The notes beneath the pieces were generated by a model that saw only the letters and a list, made by a program, of their open reading frames with translations, ran no database searches and was not told where the DNA came from. Shown in pieces: positions 45,185-53,100 of a stretch of DNA of 64,000 nt. The stretch is taken from the IMG/VR virus record IMGVR_UViG_3300025010_000002, positions 62,001 to 126,000 of that record, one strand, 5' to 3'. The translations under genes were made by a program, and so were the position numbers. Positions within the stretch are counted from its first letter, which is position 1. The number at the start of each line of letters is the position of its first letter. Source of the DNA: a virus.

Positions 45185-45738
45185 TAAACCTTACCCTCCC
45201 TAGCGAACCGTTCTAGTATGATCCATGCCTTTGCACTGATCATTGCACTGCTATCCTTAAGTAGATCTGAAACCTCTGCTCGAGTTGCTACATAAGTAGT
45301 TATGTCCTCTGAGTCCTGTAGGTCAGGTTCTCCTACACCACCACGTGCCTCACAGTATACAATGGCTATAGCTTCATCTGTAAGGCCAGCTGAGTTATAC
45401 ACAAAAGGACTTACACGATTTATACCGAAGAGTGAAAACCCTGTCTCTTCCTTGATCTCCCTGTATGCTGCGTCCTCAACGCTCTCCCCATCATCTATGA
45501 GCCCTGCAGGGAACCCCCACTCGTAGCCGCCAAGAGGTGCCCTGTACTCCCTAGTGATAATAATGTTGTCACCTATGGTAGCCACAATCATTACAGCGTT
45601 GACACCAGTACGCCTTGTGACGAACTGCCAATGCTTTGTGTTACCCTTGATCTCATATGTCCTATCAATGAAGGACAGGTGGTTGGTACCAGCTAGGAGC
45701 TCATCACCGTCCCCTAGCTTTATTGGATTACGTCTCAT
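45184..45738 (-). CDS. Nudix hydrolase, ADP-ribose pyrophosphatase-like
   Basis: The 184-aa protein contains a perfect Nudix box between Gly79 and Gly100 (G-x5-E-x7-REIKEETG). It is preceded by REYRAPLGGYEWGFPAG, typical of ADP-ribose/NDP-sugar pyrophosphatases. It hydrolyses nucleoside diphosphate derivatives. With the NAD genes at 23-26 kb it may recycle ADP-ribose or clean NAD-derived signals; this link is inference. Confidence 0.88.
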   Translation of the reverse strand: MRRNPIKLGDGDELLAGTNHLSFIDRTYEIKGNTKHWQFVTRRTGVNAVMIVATIGDNIIITREYRAPLGGYEWGFPAGLIDDGESVEDAAYREIKEETGFSLFGINRVSPFVYNSAGLTDEAIAIVYCEARGGVGEPDLQDSEDITTYVATRAEVSDLLKDSSAMISAKAWIILERFAREGKV

Positions 45739-45755
45739 GTGTAACTCCTTTAAAA

Positions 45756-45825
45756 TGGAGGGAGTGGCGAGACTTGAACTCGCAACCCCATGATCAGTGG
45801 TGCTCTATCCATTGAGCTACCTGCC
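45756..45825 (-). tRNA. tRNA-like element, degenerate
   Basis: Normal D arm (GCTC-AATGGATA-GAGC), perfect T arm (GCGAG-TTCAAGT-CTCGC), T73 and encoded CCA. The acceptor GGGCAGG pairs poorly with CACTCCC (three mismatches) and the element is only 70 nt. The anticodon arm is shortened; CTGATCA would give GAT (Ile) but the stem is 3 bp. Probably a decayed or edited tRNA. Confidence 0.45.
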
Positions 45826-45830
45826 CATAA

Positions 45831-45940
45831 ATGCGCTGGCATCTATTATCAACCACTCACTCGCTCAGCTGTGGGCCTCATAGCTAGCGGCTGTTTATTA
45901 CTGCGTGGTCTGAACACCACACCCCTACGGATCAGCGCAT
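45831..45940. ncRNA. candidate structured RNA next to tRNA-like element
   Basis: Closed by an 8-bp stem (ATGCGCTG/CAGCGCAT) with an internal hairpin GTGGT-CTGAAC-ACCAC. No coding frame fits. About 110 nt between the tRNA-like gene and the SPFH gene stop. Confidence 0.35.
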
Positions 45941-45949
45941 GTATAACTG

Positions 45950-46735
45950 TTAAGGAACCTGAATCATTGCTGTAGTGTTGTTTCCTAGAACCGTGGTAGG
46001 CATTGCACCATTCCATCTCTCAATCCAACGCAGCTGAAGAACCTGTGGGCTCTGAGCCAGGGCCTGGGCAGTAAGACGGATAGCCTCAGCCTTACCCTTG
46101 GCTTCAGCAATGGCCTGATCAGCTTCAAACCTAACCTGCGCTAGCTTGTTCTCTGCTGCTAGAGCATTCTGCTCTGCTGTAACCTTGGCCTCAACGGCAG
46201 CATTGAAGCTGGGAGAGAAGTCGAAGTTAACAATGTTAAGCTCGTCCACTACAATACCCATGGGGGCAAGCTTCTCACGCAGTAGAACCTTGATAGCCTC
46301 GCGCACCTCTTCACGCTTGGTAACCAGTTCCTCTGCTGTATAACGTGCTGTCACTGACTTCACTGATTCCTGCAGGGCAGGGTCAATCATACGATCCTTG
46401 AAGTCAACACCGAACTGCTGGTAGATAGTTGCCACTGCCTCAGGCTTAATGTTAAAGTTAAGAGCCACAACACTATGCACTATCTGAAGATCCTTGGATG
46501 CTGCAGAGGCTTCAGTCTGCTTCTTCTGAACACGAACGTCAGCAATGATAACTTCCTGCACGAACGGGATCTTAATGTATAGACCTTCACCCTTTACGTC
46601 TGAGGACACTGCACCGAACGTAGTAGTAACACCACGCTCACCAGCCCCTACAATACCGAACGTACCACTGATAGCACATAGAACTAGAACAACCAACACA
46701 CCACCTACAACAACCTTCCAATTAACAAAGTCCAT
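45950..46735 (-). CDS. SPFH/prohibitin-like membrane protein
   Basis: Start MDFVNWKVVVGG behind AAAGGAGAGGCA. One N-terminal transmembrane helix (about 8-27), then the SPFH domain (AGERGVTTTFGAV, GLYIKIPFVQEV, VDELNIVNFDFSPSF) and an Ala/Glu-rich coiled coil (AENKLAQVRFEADQAIAEAKGKAE). Length 261 aa fits prohibitin/HflC-like proteins, which form rings that regulate membrane proteases. A phage copy could shield against or redirect FtsH-like proteolysis. Confidence 0.88.
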   Translation of the reverse strand: MDFVNWKVVVGGVLVVLVLCAISGTFGIVGAGERGVTTTFGAVSSDVKGEGLYIKIPFVQEVIIADVRVQKKQTEASAASKDLQIVHSVVALNFNIKPEAVATIYQQFGVDFKDRMIDPALQESVKSVTARYTAEELVTKREEVREAIKVLLREKLAPMGIVVDELNIVNFDFSPSFNAAVEAKVTAEQNALAAENKLAQVRFEADQAIAEAKGKAEAIRLTAQALAQSPQVLQLRWIERWNGAMPTTVLGNNTTAMIQVP

Positions 46736-46770
46736 TGCCTCTCCTTTTATTACCCTCTTGCGGGGTGATA

Positions 46771-47280
46771 TCATTTTGCTACCTTCTTAGTCACAACATG
46801 AGTACACTCAATGTTACTTGGATCACTGCTCATATCATATAGCTGTGCATAAAGAGATGGTGTAAGCCCTGACTGCCTTCTTCCAGAAGCCAGCTCTCTC
46901 CTTCTGATATCAGCTACACGTTCCTTGTATGATGGGTGGTGGTGAATTTGATTAAGATTTTTCTCAATTCTCACCACCCTACTTAAGAAGTCCAAGTGCT
47001 CACAGTTAACACCATTCTTTTTAAGCTCTTCTCTCTTCTGACGATACTTGTTAACACTATACTTATCAATGATCTTCTGCAGGCTATCAGTCTTCTTAAC
47101 CAAGCCAACCTTAGTGCCAACACTGATCAACCCAAGCACAGCCTTGTTGATTAGATCAGTACGCTCCTCACCAGATAGAGTAGCGATGTGCTTATCATAT
47201 GCCCAGTAACCTAGCAGCCCAGCGACGGGCGTTCCAAAACCGTAGACAAAGAACTTGATTACAAAACTCTCAAAGTCCAT
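46771..47280 (-). CDS. membrane-associated protein, 169 aa
   Basis: N-terminal hydrophobic part (FFVYGFGTPVAGLLGYWAY) and a charged helical body, including ELKKNGVNCEHLDFL. Immediately upstream in transcription of the SPFH gene, so they may act together. Driven by the promoter at 47308-47336. Confidence 0.6.
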   Translation of the reverse strand: MDFESFVIKFFVYGFGTPVAGLLGYWAYDKHIATLSGEERTDLINKAVLGLISVGTKVGLVKKTDSLQKIIDKYSVNKYRQKREELKKNGVNCEHLDFLSRVVRIEKNLNQIHHHPSYKERVADIRRRELASGRRQSGLTPSLYAQLYDMSSDPSNIECTHVVTKKVAK

Positions 47281-47307
47281 GTGAATTCTCCTCTAGCTCT
47301 TGTTAAT

Positions 47308-47336
47308 ATTGTACTACTAGCTGGAAGAGATTTAAA
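47308..47336 (-). promoter_or_regulatory. sigma70-like promoter before SPFH pair
   Basis: Minus strand TTTAAA, 17-base spacer, TACAAT. The -10 is preceded by TAGTAG, a phrase repeated at other intergenic sites (48590, 54070, 44735, 27632). Confidence 0.5.
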
Positions 47337-47337
47337 G

Positions 47338-47658
47338 CTAGAATCTATTATTAGGTGAGGTACCGAACAGGAACAACTCTCGGTACAATGGGTTGGTCGA
47401 GGAGGGATCTACACTTACTGTTACTGGTGCATTCTCTGTAGGCTGATCATCTGAGTTTAACTCTTGGAGCACCAATGTGGTGGGTACGTTTACATCAATG
47501 GCATCTACTCTGTACTCGGAACCTACCTTGCGATCAACTACAATGTCCCCTGGCTTAAGGTAGACACCGTTGTACATGTGGGTAGCAGGGTCATACTTGA
47601 TAGCGTTGGAGTCCATGGACTCCTTCAAGTACTTGAGGATGAGAAGCTCTTTAGACAT
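47338..47658 (-). CDS. hypothetical protein, 106 aa
   Basis: Beta-rich body (YLKPGDIVVDRKVGSEYRVDAI) reminiscent of small SH3/KOW-like folds. Overlaps the downstream stop of the neighbour by 8 nt. Unknown function. Confidence 0.55.
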   Translation of the reverse strand: MSKELLILKYLKESMDSNAIKYDPATHMYNGVYLKPGDIVVDRKVGSEYRVDAIDVNVPTTLVLQELNSDDQPTENAPVTVSVDPSSTNPLYRELFLFGTSPNNRF

Positions 47659-48043
47659 TGCCAGTCTCTGATGCTGTGTTGGCTACCTCTGTCTGATAGC
47701 TGGCTAGGAATGTATCGAGCTCTGTAAGTGAATCACGTAGTCCTTGGATGTGCTCGAAGGACTTCTCAAGTGACTTGCTATCTGACTTGCTTAGCTGTGA
47801 CAAGGTGTGTGCTAGTACTGTCATGCTCTTCAGTACTTCTGATGCCCTTGAGCCAACCTCTGGCAGCTTATGCAGGGCAAAGTTATCTGCCTTCACTGGC
47901 TGGTTGAGTGCGTCTACCTCATCTGACCCAAAGGTAACCTGTGTGTGACCATCGCCTGTCGGAGTTGTTACTCTGTCCTTGGGACCAGTGAAGTCAACCA
48001 CATCTTCTCGTAGCATCTTGAGCAACTGAATAGTAGCTTGCAT
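47651..48043 (-). CDS. hypothetical helical protein, 130 aa
   Basis: MQATIQLLKMLREDVVDF, later Leu/Ser-rich amphipathic helices (LKSMTVLAHTLSQLSKSDSK). Preceded by the AAGAGGATACTAC leader and a TTTTACTTATACATTA element. Confidence 0.55.
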   Translation of the reverse strand: MQATIQLLKMLREDVVDFTGPKDRVTTPTGDGHTQVTFGSDEVDALNQPVKADNFALHKLPEVGSRASEVLKSMTVLAHTLSQLSKSDSKSLEKSFEHIQGLRDSLTELDTFLASYQTEVANTASETGNV

Positions 48044-48091
48044 GTAGTATCCTCTTACTCGTTATGTGATAATGTATAAGTAAAAGGTTGC

Positions 48092-48343
48092 CTATTTAAA
48101 CCACCATTCTTTATCCTGGTAGCTCTGTCCTATACTCTTATCAGCGTGGCACTTAATGTGACATGTGCACTCTGTAAGCTTAACCATCTCTAGCTGCTTG
48201 ACCACCTGCTTATCCCTGTCAAACATATAGAATCCCCTGCCCTCTACCACGTCAACGAAGTTATCCTCTATGTCCTTGCGACCTATAACCACAGTCTGTC
48301 CAGGACATATGGATAGGATGAGCTCCTTAATTACATCACTCAT
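48092..48343 (-). CDS. hypothetical protein, 83 aa
   Basis: MSDVIKELILSICPGQTVVI, then Cys/His part (CTCHIKCHADK) that may bind metal. Overlaps the upstream gene by 8 nt. Confidence 0.55.
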   Translation of the reverse strand: MSDVIKELILSICPGQTVVIGRKDIEDNFVDVVEGRGFYMFDRDKQVVKQLEMVKLTECTCHIKCHADKSIGQSYQDKEWWFK

Positions 48344-48569
48344 CTAGATCTAACTCCTTGAATCCAATACAGGTCTTAGCGTCAACCTCAGCAGCTTGTA
48401 CCTCGAACTCACGGAACATACCTTCACGTGGGTTATCAGTCCAGTATGATACCTGATAGGTGATAACGTTGTTGCGTCCTATAGTTACTCCCACAACAAA
48501 GCCAGTGAGCTCAGGGCATAGGACAAAGCTAACCTGTGTTCCGATTGGATAGATCTCTAAGGTTTCCAT
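48336..48569 (-). CDS. hypothetical beta-rich protein, 77 aa
   Basis: METLEIYPIGTQVSFVLCPE, GFVVGVTIGRNNVITYQVSYW: a small barrel-like protein. TAGGAGAACTAA before the ATG, with TACAAT-type promoter signals upstream at 48586-48592. Confidence 0.55.
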   Translation of the reverse strand: METLEIYPIGTQVSFVLCPELTGFVVGVTIGRNNVITYQVSYWTDNPREGMFREFEVQAAEVDAKTCIGFKELDLDE

Positions 48570-48612
48570 TTAGTTCTCCTATCTATATTGTACTACTGGC
48601 GAGCACAAACTT

Positions 48613-49035
48613 CTACTCTGGATTTGTAGCACCAGGAACAGGGACATTAGTTGGCTTCTGTACACTGACATCAACTGCTCCAGGTACTGGCTTGTTCCCT
48701 GCCTTCTTATCGTTAAGGGCCCGCTGTGCACGTTCAAACTGATCCTTGGTTACTGTGGTGGGTACTGGCATACCCTGCTCCATCTCACCCATTGGATCCT
48801 TAAAGATAACCCCATCAGCAGTGGTCTCGTAAGGCACGTTACGCTCTAGCATATCCATGGTTTCATCAAGGCTTGCCTCACTGGTTGGATAGGAAGCATT
48901 GCTCTTGCTACCTTCCCCGCCAACGAAGTTACCGTGCTGGTCATAGCCACCAGCAGCTGGGTCATCCGCAGATGTATAGTGTGTGGTCACTGCTTCCTTG
49001 ACTGACTTAAGTAGCCCACGAATGTCCTTGATCAT
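48613..49035 (-). CDS. hypothetical, partly disordered protein, 140 aa
   Basis: Start MIKDIRGLLKSVKEAV behind GAGGTGAGGACA. Short N-terminal helix, Gly/Ser/Asn-rich middle, Pro/Val-rich tail. Possibly virion- or scaffold-associated. Confidence 0.5.
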   Translation of the reverse strand: MIKDIRGLLKSVKEAVTTHYTSADDPAAGGYDQHGNFVGGEGSKSNASYPTSEASLDETMDMLERNVPYETTADGVIFKDPMGEMEQGMPVPTTVTKDQFERAQRALNDKKAGNKPVPGAVDVSVQKPTNVPVPGATNPE

Positions 49036-49075
49036 TGTCCTCACCTCTGTACTTGTTATGATGTAAATGTATAAG

Positions 49076-49107
49076 TAAAAAGGGAGATGCCTTGATGGGC
49101 ACCTCCC
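49076..49107 (-). terminator. intrinsic terminator
   Basis: Minus-strand stem GGGAGGTGCC/GGCATCTCCC (one G-U pair), 6-nt loop, followed by TTTTTACTTA. It lies 18 bases after the stop of the gene at 49125. Among the best terminators in the window. Confidence 0.85.
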
Positions 49108-49124
49108 CTGTGTACTCAGTGTTG

Positions 49125-49409
49125 TTACGGACGGATGATGCGGCTCTGCTGCTTCTCATGTGCATCCTGTACTGCGCTCATGTGTAGGTCAAGCACAACC
49201 CAGTTAAGCATGCCAGCAATGTCCACAGGTGATAGATTGAACTCGCTCATGTACTTATTGATAGTGGTAATGATCTCTACATATGCTTCCTTCTTAGCCA
49301 TGTTGTACTGAACGAAACGATCAACAGCTGGCTTCTCACTTGCAGCAGCTTCCTCCATGGGTGTTGGCTGTGTATCTCCACCGATTACTTTGCTCTCATC
49401 TTCTGACAT
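49125..49409 (-). CDS. hypothetical protein, 94 aa
   Basis: Acidic disordered N-terminus, helical C-terminal part (EAYVEIITTINKYMSEF, DIAGMLNWVVLDLHM). Unknown function; ends before an intrinsic terminator. Confidence 0.55.
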   Translation of the reverse strand: MSEDESKVIGGDTQPTPMEEAAASEKPAVDRFVQYNMAKKEAYVEIITTINKYMSEFNLSPVDIAGMLNWVVLDLHMSAVQDAHEKQQSRIIRP

Positions 49410-49439
49410 AACTATCTCCTGTCCGTATTGTTAGTGACT

Positions 49440-49898
49440 CTAACGGTCACTTCTGTTTAGATAATCACGCTCAGTGTTAACATGGGTCTTGCCATCACCC
49501 TCTACAATGACGGTCTGCTCACCACGGATCACTGCTTGCCAGTCAATACTAAGTGCTTGATGCGGTGTGTTAAGCGGAGCCTCAGTGATTGTGGACGCTG
49601 GGTTGTCACCGACTATCTGATACTGTGACTGATAATCCCAACCATAATGATTACCATTGTTCTCGGTGTTACCATTAGCTTGCTCAGGTAGGCTAATACC
49701 AATTGCGTCCTCTACACGACCACGTACTTCCTGCTCAACCCTGTCACGTACCTCTCGACCAATAGCCCTGCCCATGTCACGCAGGACACCTTTGGTGTAG
49801 GTGGTGTCAGTCTTTGTAAGCTTGTGCATCTCATCAGCAAAGGTGGGTGTGTACAGAAGGAATACTGATAACGCTGCAACGATAAGACGAGTCTTCAT
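49440..49898 (-). CDS. secreted/periplasmic protein, 152 aa
   Basis: Clear signal peptide (MKTRLIVAALSVFLLYTPTFA, cleavage before DE). The mature part has a charged coiled segment (GREVRDRVEQEVRGRVEDAIG) and a Gln/Asn/Tyr-rich part. The best promoter in the window lies upstream, suggesting strong or early expression. Confidence 0.65.
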   Translation of the reverse strand: MKTRLIVAALSVFLLYTPTFADEMHKLTKTDTTYTKGVLRDMGRAIGREVRDRVEQEVRGRVEDAIGISLPEQANGNTENNGNHYGWDYQSQYQIVGDNPASTITEAPLNTPHQALSIDWQAVIRGEQTVIVEGDGKTHVNTERDYLNRSDR

Positions 49899-49924
49899 GT
49901 CCGTCTCCTTTCCTCTATGATTAT

Positions 49925-49953
49925 ATTATACTACAGTTGTTTATAAATGTCAA
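49925..49953 (-). promoter_or_regulatory. consensus sigma70 promoter
   Basis: Minus strand TTGACA, 17-base spacer, TATAAT, 27 bases upstream of the signal-peptide gene start. A perfect match to the vegetative consensus. Confidence 0.85.
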
Positions 49954-49966
49954 GCTGAATTACTAA

Positions 49967-50326
49967 CTAGGCTCCCATACCAGCTGGTGTTACTGCTGCT
50001 GACCCTGGACTGTTAGCTCCAACCATACCGCCTGTTGGAGTCTCTGCCCCCACTGAAGGAGGATTACCTGGAGGTGACTGAGTGCCACCCTCTGGCCTCT
50101 GGGTCTGCTGCTGAGCTTGTGGGTTAGCCTGAACGAACTGCTGGATGGCTTCGCCAATCTCTGTCAAGGTCTTCACTGCCTGTTCACGAACCGGACCTTC
50201 TTTATATGTGGTGCACACTGTAAGCAGCTCTGTGATGTCACGTTTAATGTTGTTAAAGAACTCAAGGGGAACCCGATCCTTCTCAAGCATCTCTACCAGG
50301 TTCTTCATGTTAAACCGTGTTCCCAT
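49967..50326 (-). CDS. hypothetical protein with Pro/Gly/Gln tail, 119 aa
   Basis: Helical N-terminal 75 residues (MKNLVEMLEKDRVPLEFFNN, LTEIGEAIQQFV) and a disordered tail (QQQTQRPEGGTQSPPGNPP). AGGAGTTGAAGC before the ATG and a dispersed repeat just upstream. Could be a virion or chaperone protein. Confidence 0.55.
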   Translation of the reverse strand: MGTRFNMKNLVEMLEKDRVPLEFFNNIKRDITELLTVCTTYKEGPVREQAVKTLTEIGEAIQQFVQANPQAQQQTQRPEGGTQSPPGNPPSVGAETPTGGMVGANSPGSAAVTPAGMGA

Positions 50327-50360
50327 GCTTCAACTCCTGAAAATTTTTTAGGTGCTCTTA

Positions 50361-50384
50361 TTCCGTCACTGTGATACTAAACAG
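50361..50384. repeat. dispersed repeat, copy B
   Basis: TTCCGTCACTGTGATACTAA then ACAG, preceded by TTTTTTAGGTGCTCTTA. It matches copy A at 39025 and lies directly upstream of the gene at 49967. Confidence 0.6.
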
Positions 50385-50440
50385 GATTTTGTATCACGTA
50401 TTTAAAAGACTTATGACTTCAGTTTTCTAAATCTAAATTG

Positions 50441-50467
50441 TCTGTTTCCGTCACTGTGATATCTAAA
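50441..50467. repeat. dispersed repeat, copy C
   Basis: GTTTCCGTCACTGTGATATC followed by TAAA, sharing the GTTTCCGT.AC.GTGATA core with copies A and B. Copies B and C bracket an A+T-rich gap (50385-50440) between two genes. Confidence 0.55.
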
Positions 50468-50520
50468 TTTAATAGGTACTAGCCTTAGATGTCACGCAGT
50501 AGTGTATAAGAAAATAGTTA

Positions 50521-51117
50521 CTAAGCTACTTTAACTTTACACACCCATGCAGCCTGGAGGAATGGATCAGCAAGCAGTGGTCGTAGTAGGTATCTCCGGC
50601 TACATTCCTCTATATGATTCTCTGTAATCTCGCAGCAAGGCCACACCTTACCACGCATCTCCTTATTAAAGAATGTCATATCAGGTGCATAGTCATGAGC
50701 CATAATAATATCCCCAACCTTAAGGAATTGGGAGAAGTGATTGAACTCACCAATCTTGTTACCATTGTCGCATAGTAGAACTGTGATGCCATCCTGCCTG
50801 ATCATATCAGAGATCTCTTTTAGTGTATCACTTGCAAAGATATCCTTGAACCGCATATCAACACCGAGCTTATCCAGTACTGACTTGTCAAACAATGAGT
50901 TAGCAATGTCGTAGGAGATTACAGAGCAACCTGCTGTTAGGCTGTATAAACCAAGGAATGTAGTGAGCCCACCATTGAGAGCACCTAGCTCAATGACACG
51001 AGCTGGCTTCACAGTCTTGAAGAGCATATCAAAAGCCTCAAGAGCATACTCGTTCTGTGACATTGGGTACCCAAGGAAGTCAAGCCTACCTGAATTACCA
51101 ACAACACTATGCTTCAT
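50521..51117 (-). CDS. class I methyltransferase-like protein
   Basis: The 198-aa protein has RVIELGALNGGLTTFLGL (SAM-loop-like), VISYDIANS, and VLLCDNGNKIGEFNHFS. This resembles cephalosporin-hydroxylase or rhamnosyl-O-methyltransferase-like enzymes. First of the sugar-modification block in map order, last transcribed. Overlaps the glycosyltransferase gene by 11 nt. Confidence 0.65.
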   Translation of the reverse strand: MKHSVVGNSGRLDFLGYPMSQNEYALEAFDMLFKTVKPARVIELGALNGGLTTFLGLYSLTAGCSVISYDIANSLFDKSVLDKLGVDMRFKDIFASDTLKEISDMIRQDGITVLLCDNGNKIGEFNHFSQFLKVGDIIMAHDYAPDMTFFNKEMRGKVWPCCEITENHIEECSRRYLLRPLLADPFLQAAWVCKVKVA

Positions 51118-51823
51118 ACGTGAACTCCTTTAGCTCAAACACTGGTTTAAACGTGGCATTAGTTGTGAATGACTTTGCATTACTGTGTATACCATTGATA
51201 CCTATATGGTTACTACGTGAGTGACCAGGAACAACATTGAACATATTGTTCCTCTCAATGATCCTTCGTATGTTCCAGTCCCAACCACCTGGAGTTCCTG
51301 TAGCCTTACCACTTGAGTAATCAAAGTCCCATGTGTTACGCAGATACGTATTCCATCTGTCCTTCCATGTCATCCATACCCAGCAGGTTAGCAATCCTAA
51401 TTTTCTAAATGCATATGGGTTATCCTCTTGCACCGTTTCATTCCTACCACTGACAACCATCACATCCTTCTGATCCTTGAACAACTTATCAGCTGCAGTG
51501 AACATATCAATGATATCATTAGATACAATGAAGTCTTCCTCTGCCAGTACTACACTATCTGAATGTTCAAACCCACGCTCCAAAGCATTCCAGCTGTTCT
51601 TTGCACAACCAATGACTCCCTCATTAACATTGATTGTTACATCACCCACTGAAGAGTTATGACAGAACGAATCAAGGACAGCAATCATCTCCTTGAGCTT
51701 GTCAGTCTTCTCTATATTGAATATCATCTTTACCTTATCAAGATTGTTAACTGCTGCCCAGGAATTCATAGTCTCAACAAAGTAATCAACTCTGTTGAAT
51801 GCAGTGAATGTTATGCAAAGCAT
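51107..51823 (-). CDS. glycosyltransferase, GT-A type
   Basis: The 238-aa protein starts with MLCITFTAFNRVDYFVETM, as in family 2/13-like enzymes. It continues with the donor-site acidic stretch VVLAEEDFIVSNDI, then MVVSGRNE and WVWMTWKDRW. Probably transfers a sugar to phage DNA, a protein or a surface glycan. Overlaps the neighbouring methyltransferase-like genes. Confidence 0.7.
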   Translation of the reverse strand: MLCITFTAFNRVDYFVETMNSWAAVNNLDKVKMIFNIEKTDKLKEMIAVLDSFCHNSSVGDVTINVNEGVIGCAKNSWNALERGFEHSDSVVLAEEDFIVSNDIIDMFTAADKLFKDQKDVMVVSGRNETVQEDNPYAFRKLGLLTCWVWMTWKDRWNTYLRNTWDFDYSSGKATGTPGGWDWNIRRIIERNNMFNVVPGHSRSNHIGINGIHSNAKSFTTNATFKPVFELKEFTYEA

Positions 51824-52434
51824 GTGGCTCTGTACCCCTCCATGATTACCTCTAGTATGTTCTCATCCTTTGTAGCCATGAACAGACCACGATCTGTTCT
51901 CTCGTTGTCCCGCTGTTCACAATCATGTACCCAGTAATAACTTGGGTCATTAACTATAACGTTGTACAACCATGCTGGTCCTTCGCAACCACCGAGCTTT
52001 AGGTTAACCGAGTTGGTGTCATGAGCTACCAATAGCCTAGGTAGTTCTGGCTTAGCTATGATAGCTTTCCACTCCTCCTGGGTTGGAGCAAGGCGATGGT
52101 CGCTGTCCAGGAACACAACATCAAAGGGTGGGTTGATACGTATGGCATCAGCACCCTTACCATGGAAGATCTCATGCCCACCAATAACCTTTATTGCCTG
52201 TGGCTGAAAGTTAATGTCAGCGAACATAGCTCTAAGGATATGCCCCTTGTTGGCTGCATCAACGAACACAGAGCTCGACACACCCTTCCACGAGCCAGAC
52301 TCCAATGATGATAGCCATGGCCCACCAACAGGGTTGCTCAACACGTAGTGCATCCACTCTAAATGCCTCGTGTCAATTGACATACCAATGTCGAAGTCTG
52401 TCACACCTAGCTCAGCAAAGTTAATGTTACTCAT
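51811..52434 (-). CDS. SAM-dependent methyltransferase-like protein, 207 aa
   Basis: Contains SLESGSWKGVSSSVFVDAA, MFADINF, VVFLDSDHRLAPTQEEW and LLVAHDTNS, a methyltransferase layout seen in sugar-related enzymes. Coupled by overlap on both sides to glycosyltransferases. Confidence 0.6.
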   Translation of the reverse strand: MSNINFAELGVTDFDIGMSIDTRHLEWMHYVLSNPVGGPWLSSLESGSWKGVSSSVFVDAANKGHILRAMFADINFQPQAIKVIGGHEIFHGKGADAIRINPPFDVVFLDSDHRLAPTQEEWKAIIAKPELPRLLVAHDTNSVNLKLGGCEGPAWLYNVIVNDPSYYWVHDCEQRDNERTDRGLFMATKDENILEVIMEGYRATCFA

Positions 52435-53092
52435 TGTGCACGTTCAGTCTGCTCAGTGCCGCAACCCTTAAGTCCTTGTCCACTGAAGTAAGGTGTGCAA
52501 GGAAGTCACCCTCAGCCCATGGATCCAAAGCCAATGGTTGAACAAAAGCTGGCACAGCATTTAGGATACGACGATTTAGAATATTAATATAGTACCTTGT
52601 GTGTGGCACAGTCTTGAGCACTTCCCTTACTGCACCTTGATCCTGCTCATAGACTGCACGTGAGTACTTAAGCAAAGAGCTAGCAAGGTCCAGCAGTTCA
52701 TTACCTCTAGTGGTATTCATCCACACAAAGTTACCCATAGAGAAGTTACTGTAGGGCTGGTCAATAGGATGGTTACCCCAGTCAGTAGATGCATACAAGC
52801 ATTTCTGACCGTCAATGTTATGCAGGGTCTTAATCAGAGTCATGATGTCAATGAACTGATTAGTTATAACTGCATCAGCATCAAGCCATAGTACAGCATC
52901 ATACCCTTGCTGAAACAGTTCCTTGATTAAACGTAGCTTCTGCCAAGATGGCAGACCAAACTCTTCTGGGTAGTCAACGTTACACTTAAATGATAGCCCG
53001 TACTTCTCAGCGTACCATTCTTTACCCTGCTTGGTACGTGCACCCATCCATGCAAAGTCTTCCCTGTAACCTGTAAGCAATACGGTATTCAT
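52427..53092 (-). CDS. glycosyltransferase, GMA12/MNN10-like
   Basis: The 221-aa protein has VLWLDADAVITN (DxD at 71-73) and FSMGNFVWMNTTRGNELLDL, typical of the GT34-like galactosyltransferases. It probably transfers hexoses using a metal-dependent nucleotide sugar. Confidence 0.75.
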   Translation of the reverse strand: MNTVLLTGYREDFAWMGARTKQGKEWYAEKYGLSFKCNVDYPEEFGLPSWQKLRLIKELFQQGYDAVLWLDADAVITNQFIDIMTLIKTLHNIDGQKCLYASTDWGNHPIDQPYSNFSMGNFVWMNTTRGNELLDLASSLLKYSRAVYEQDQGAVREVLKTVPHTRYYINILNRRILNAVPAFVQPLALDPWAEGDFLAHLTSVDKDLRVAALSRLNVHNE

Positions 53093-53100
53093 GTAATCTC

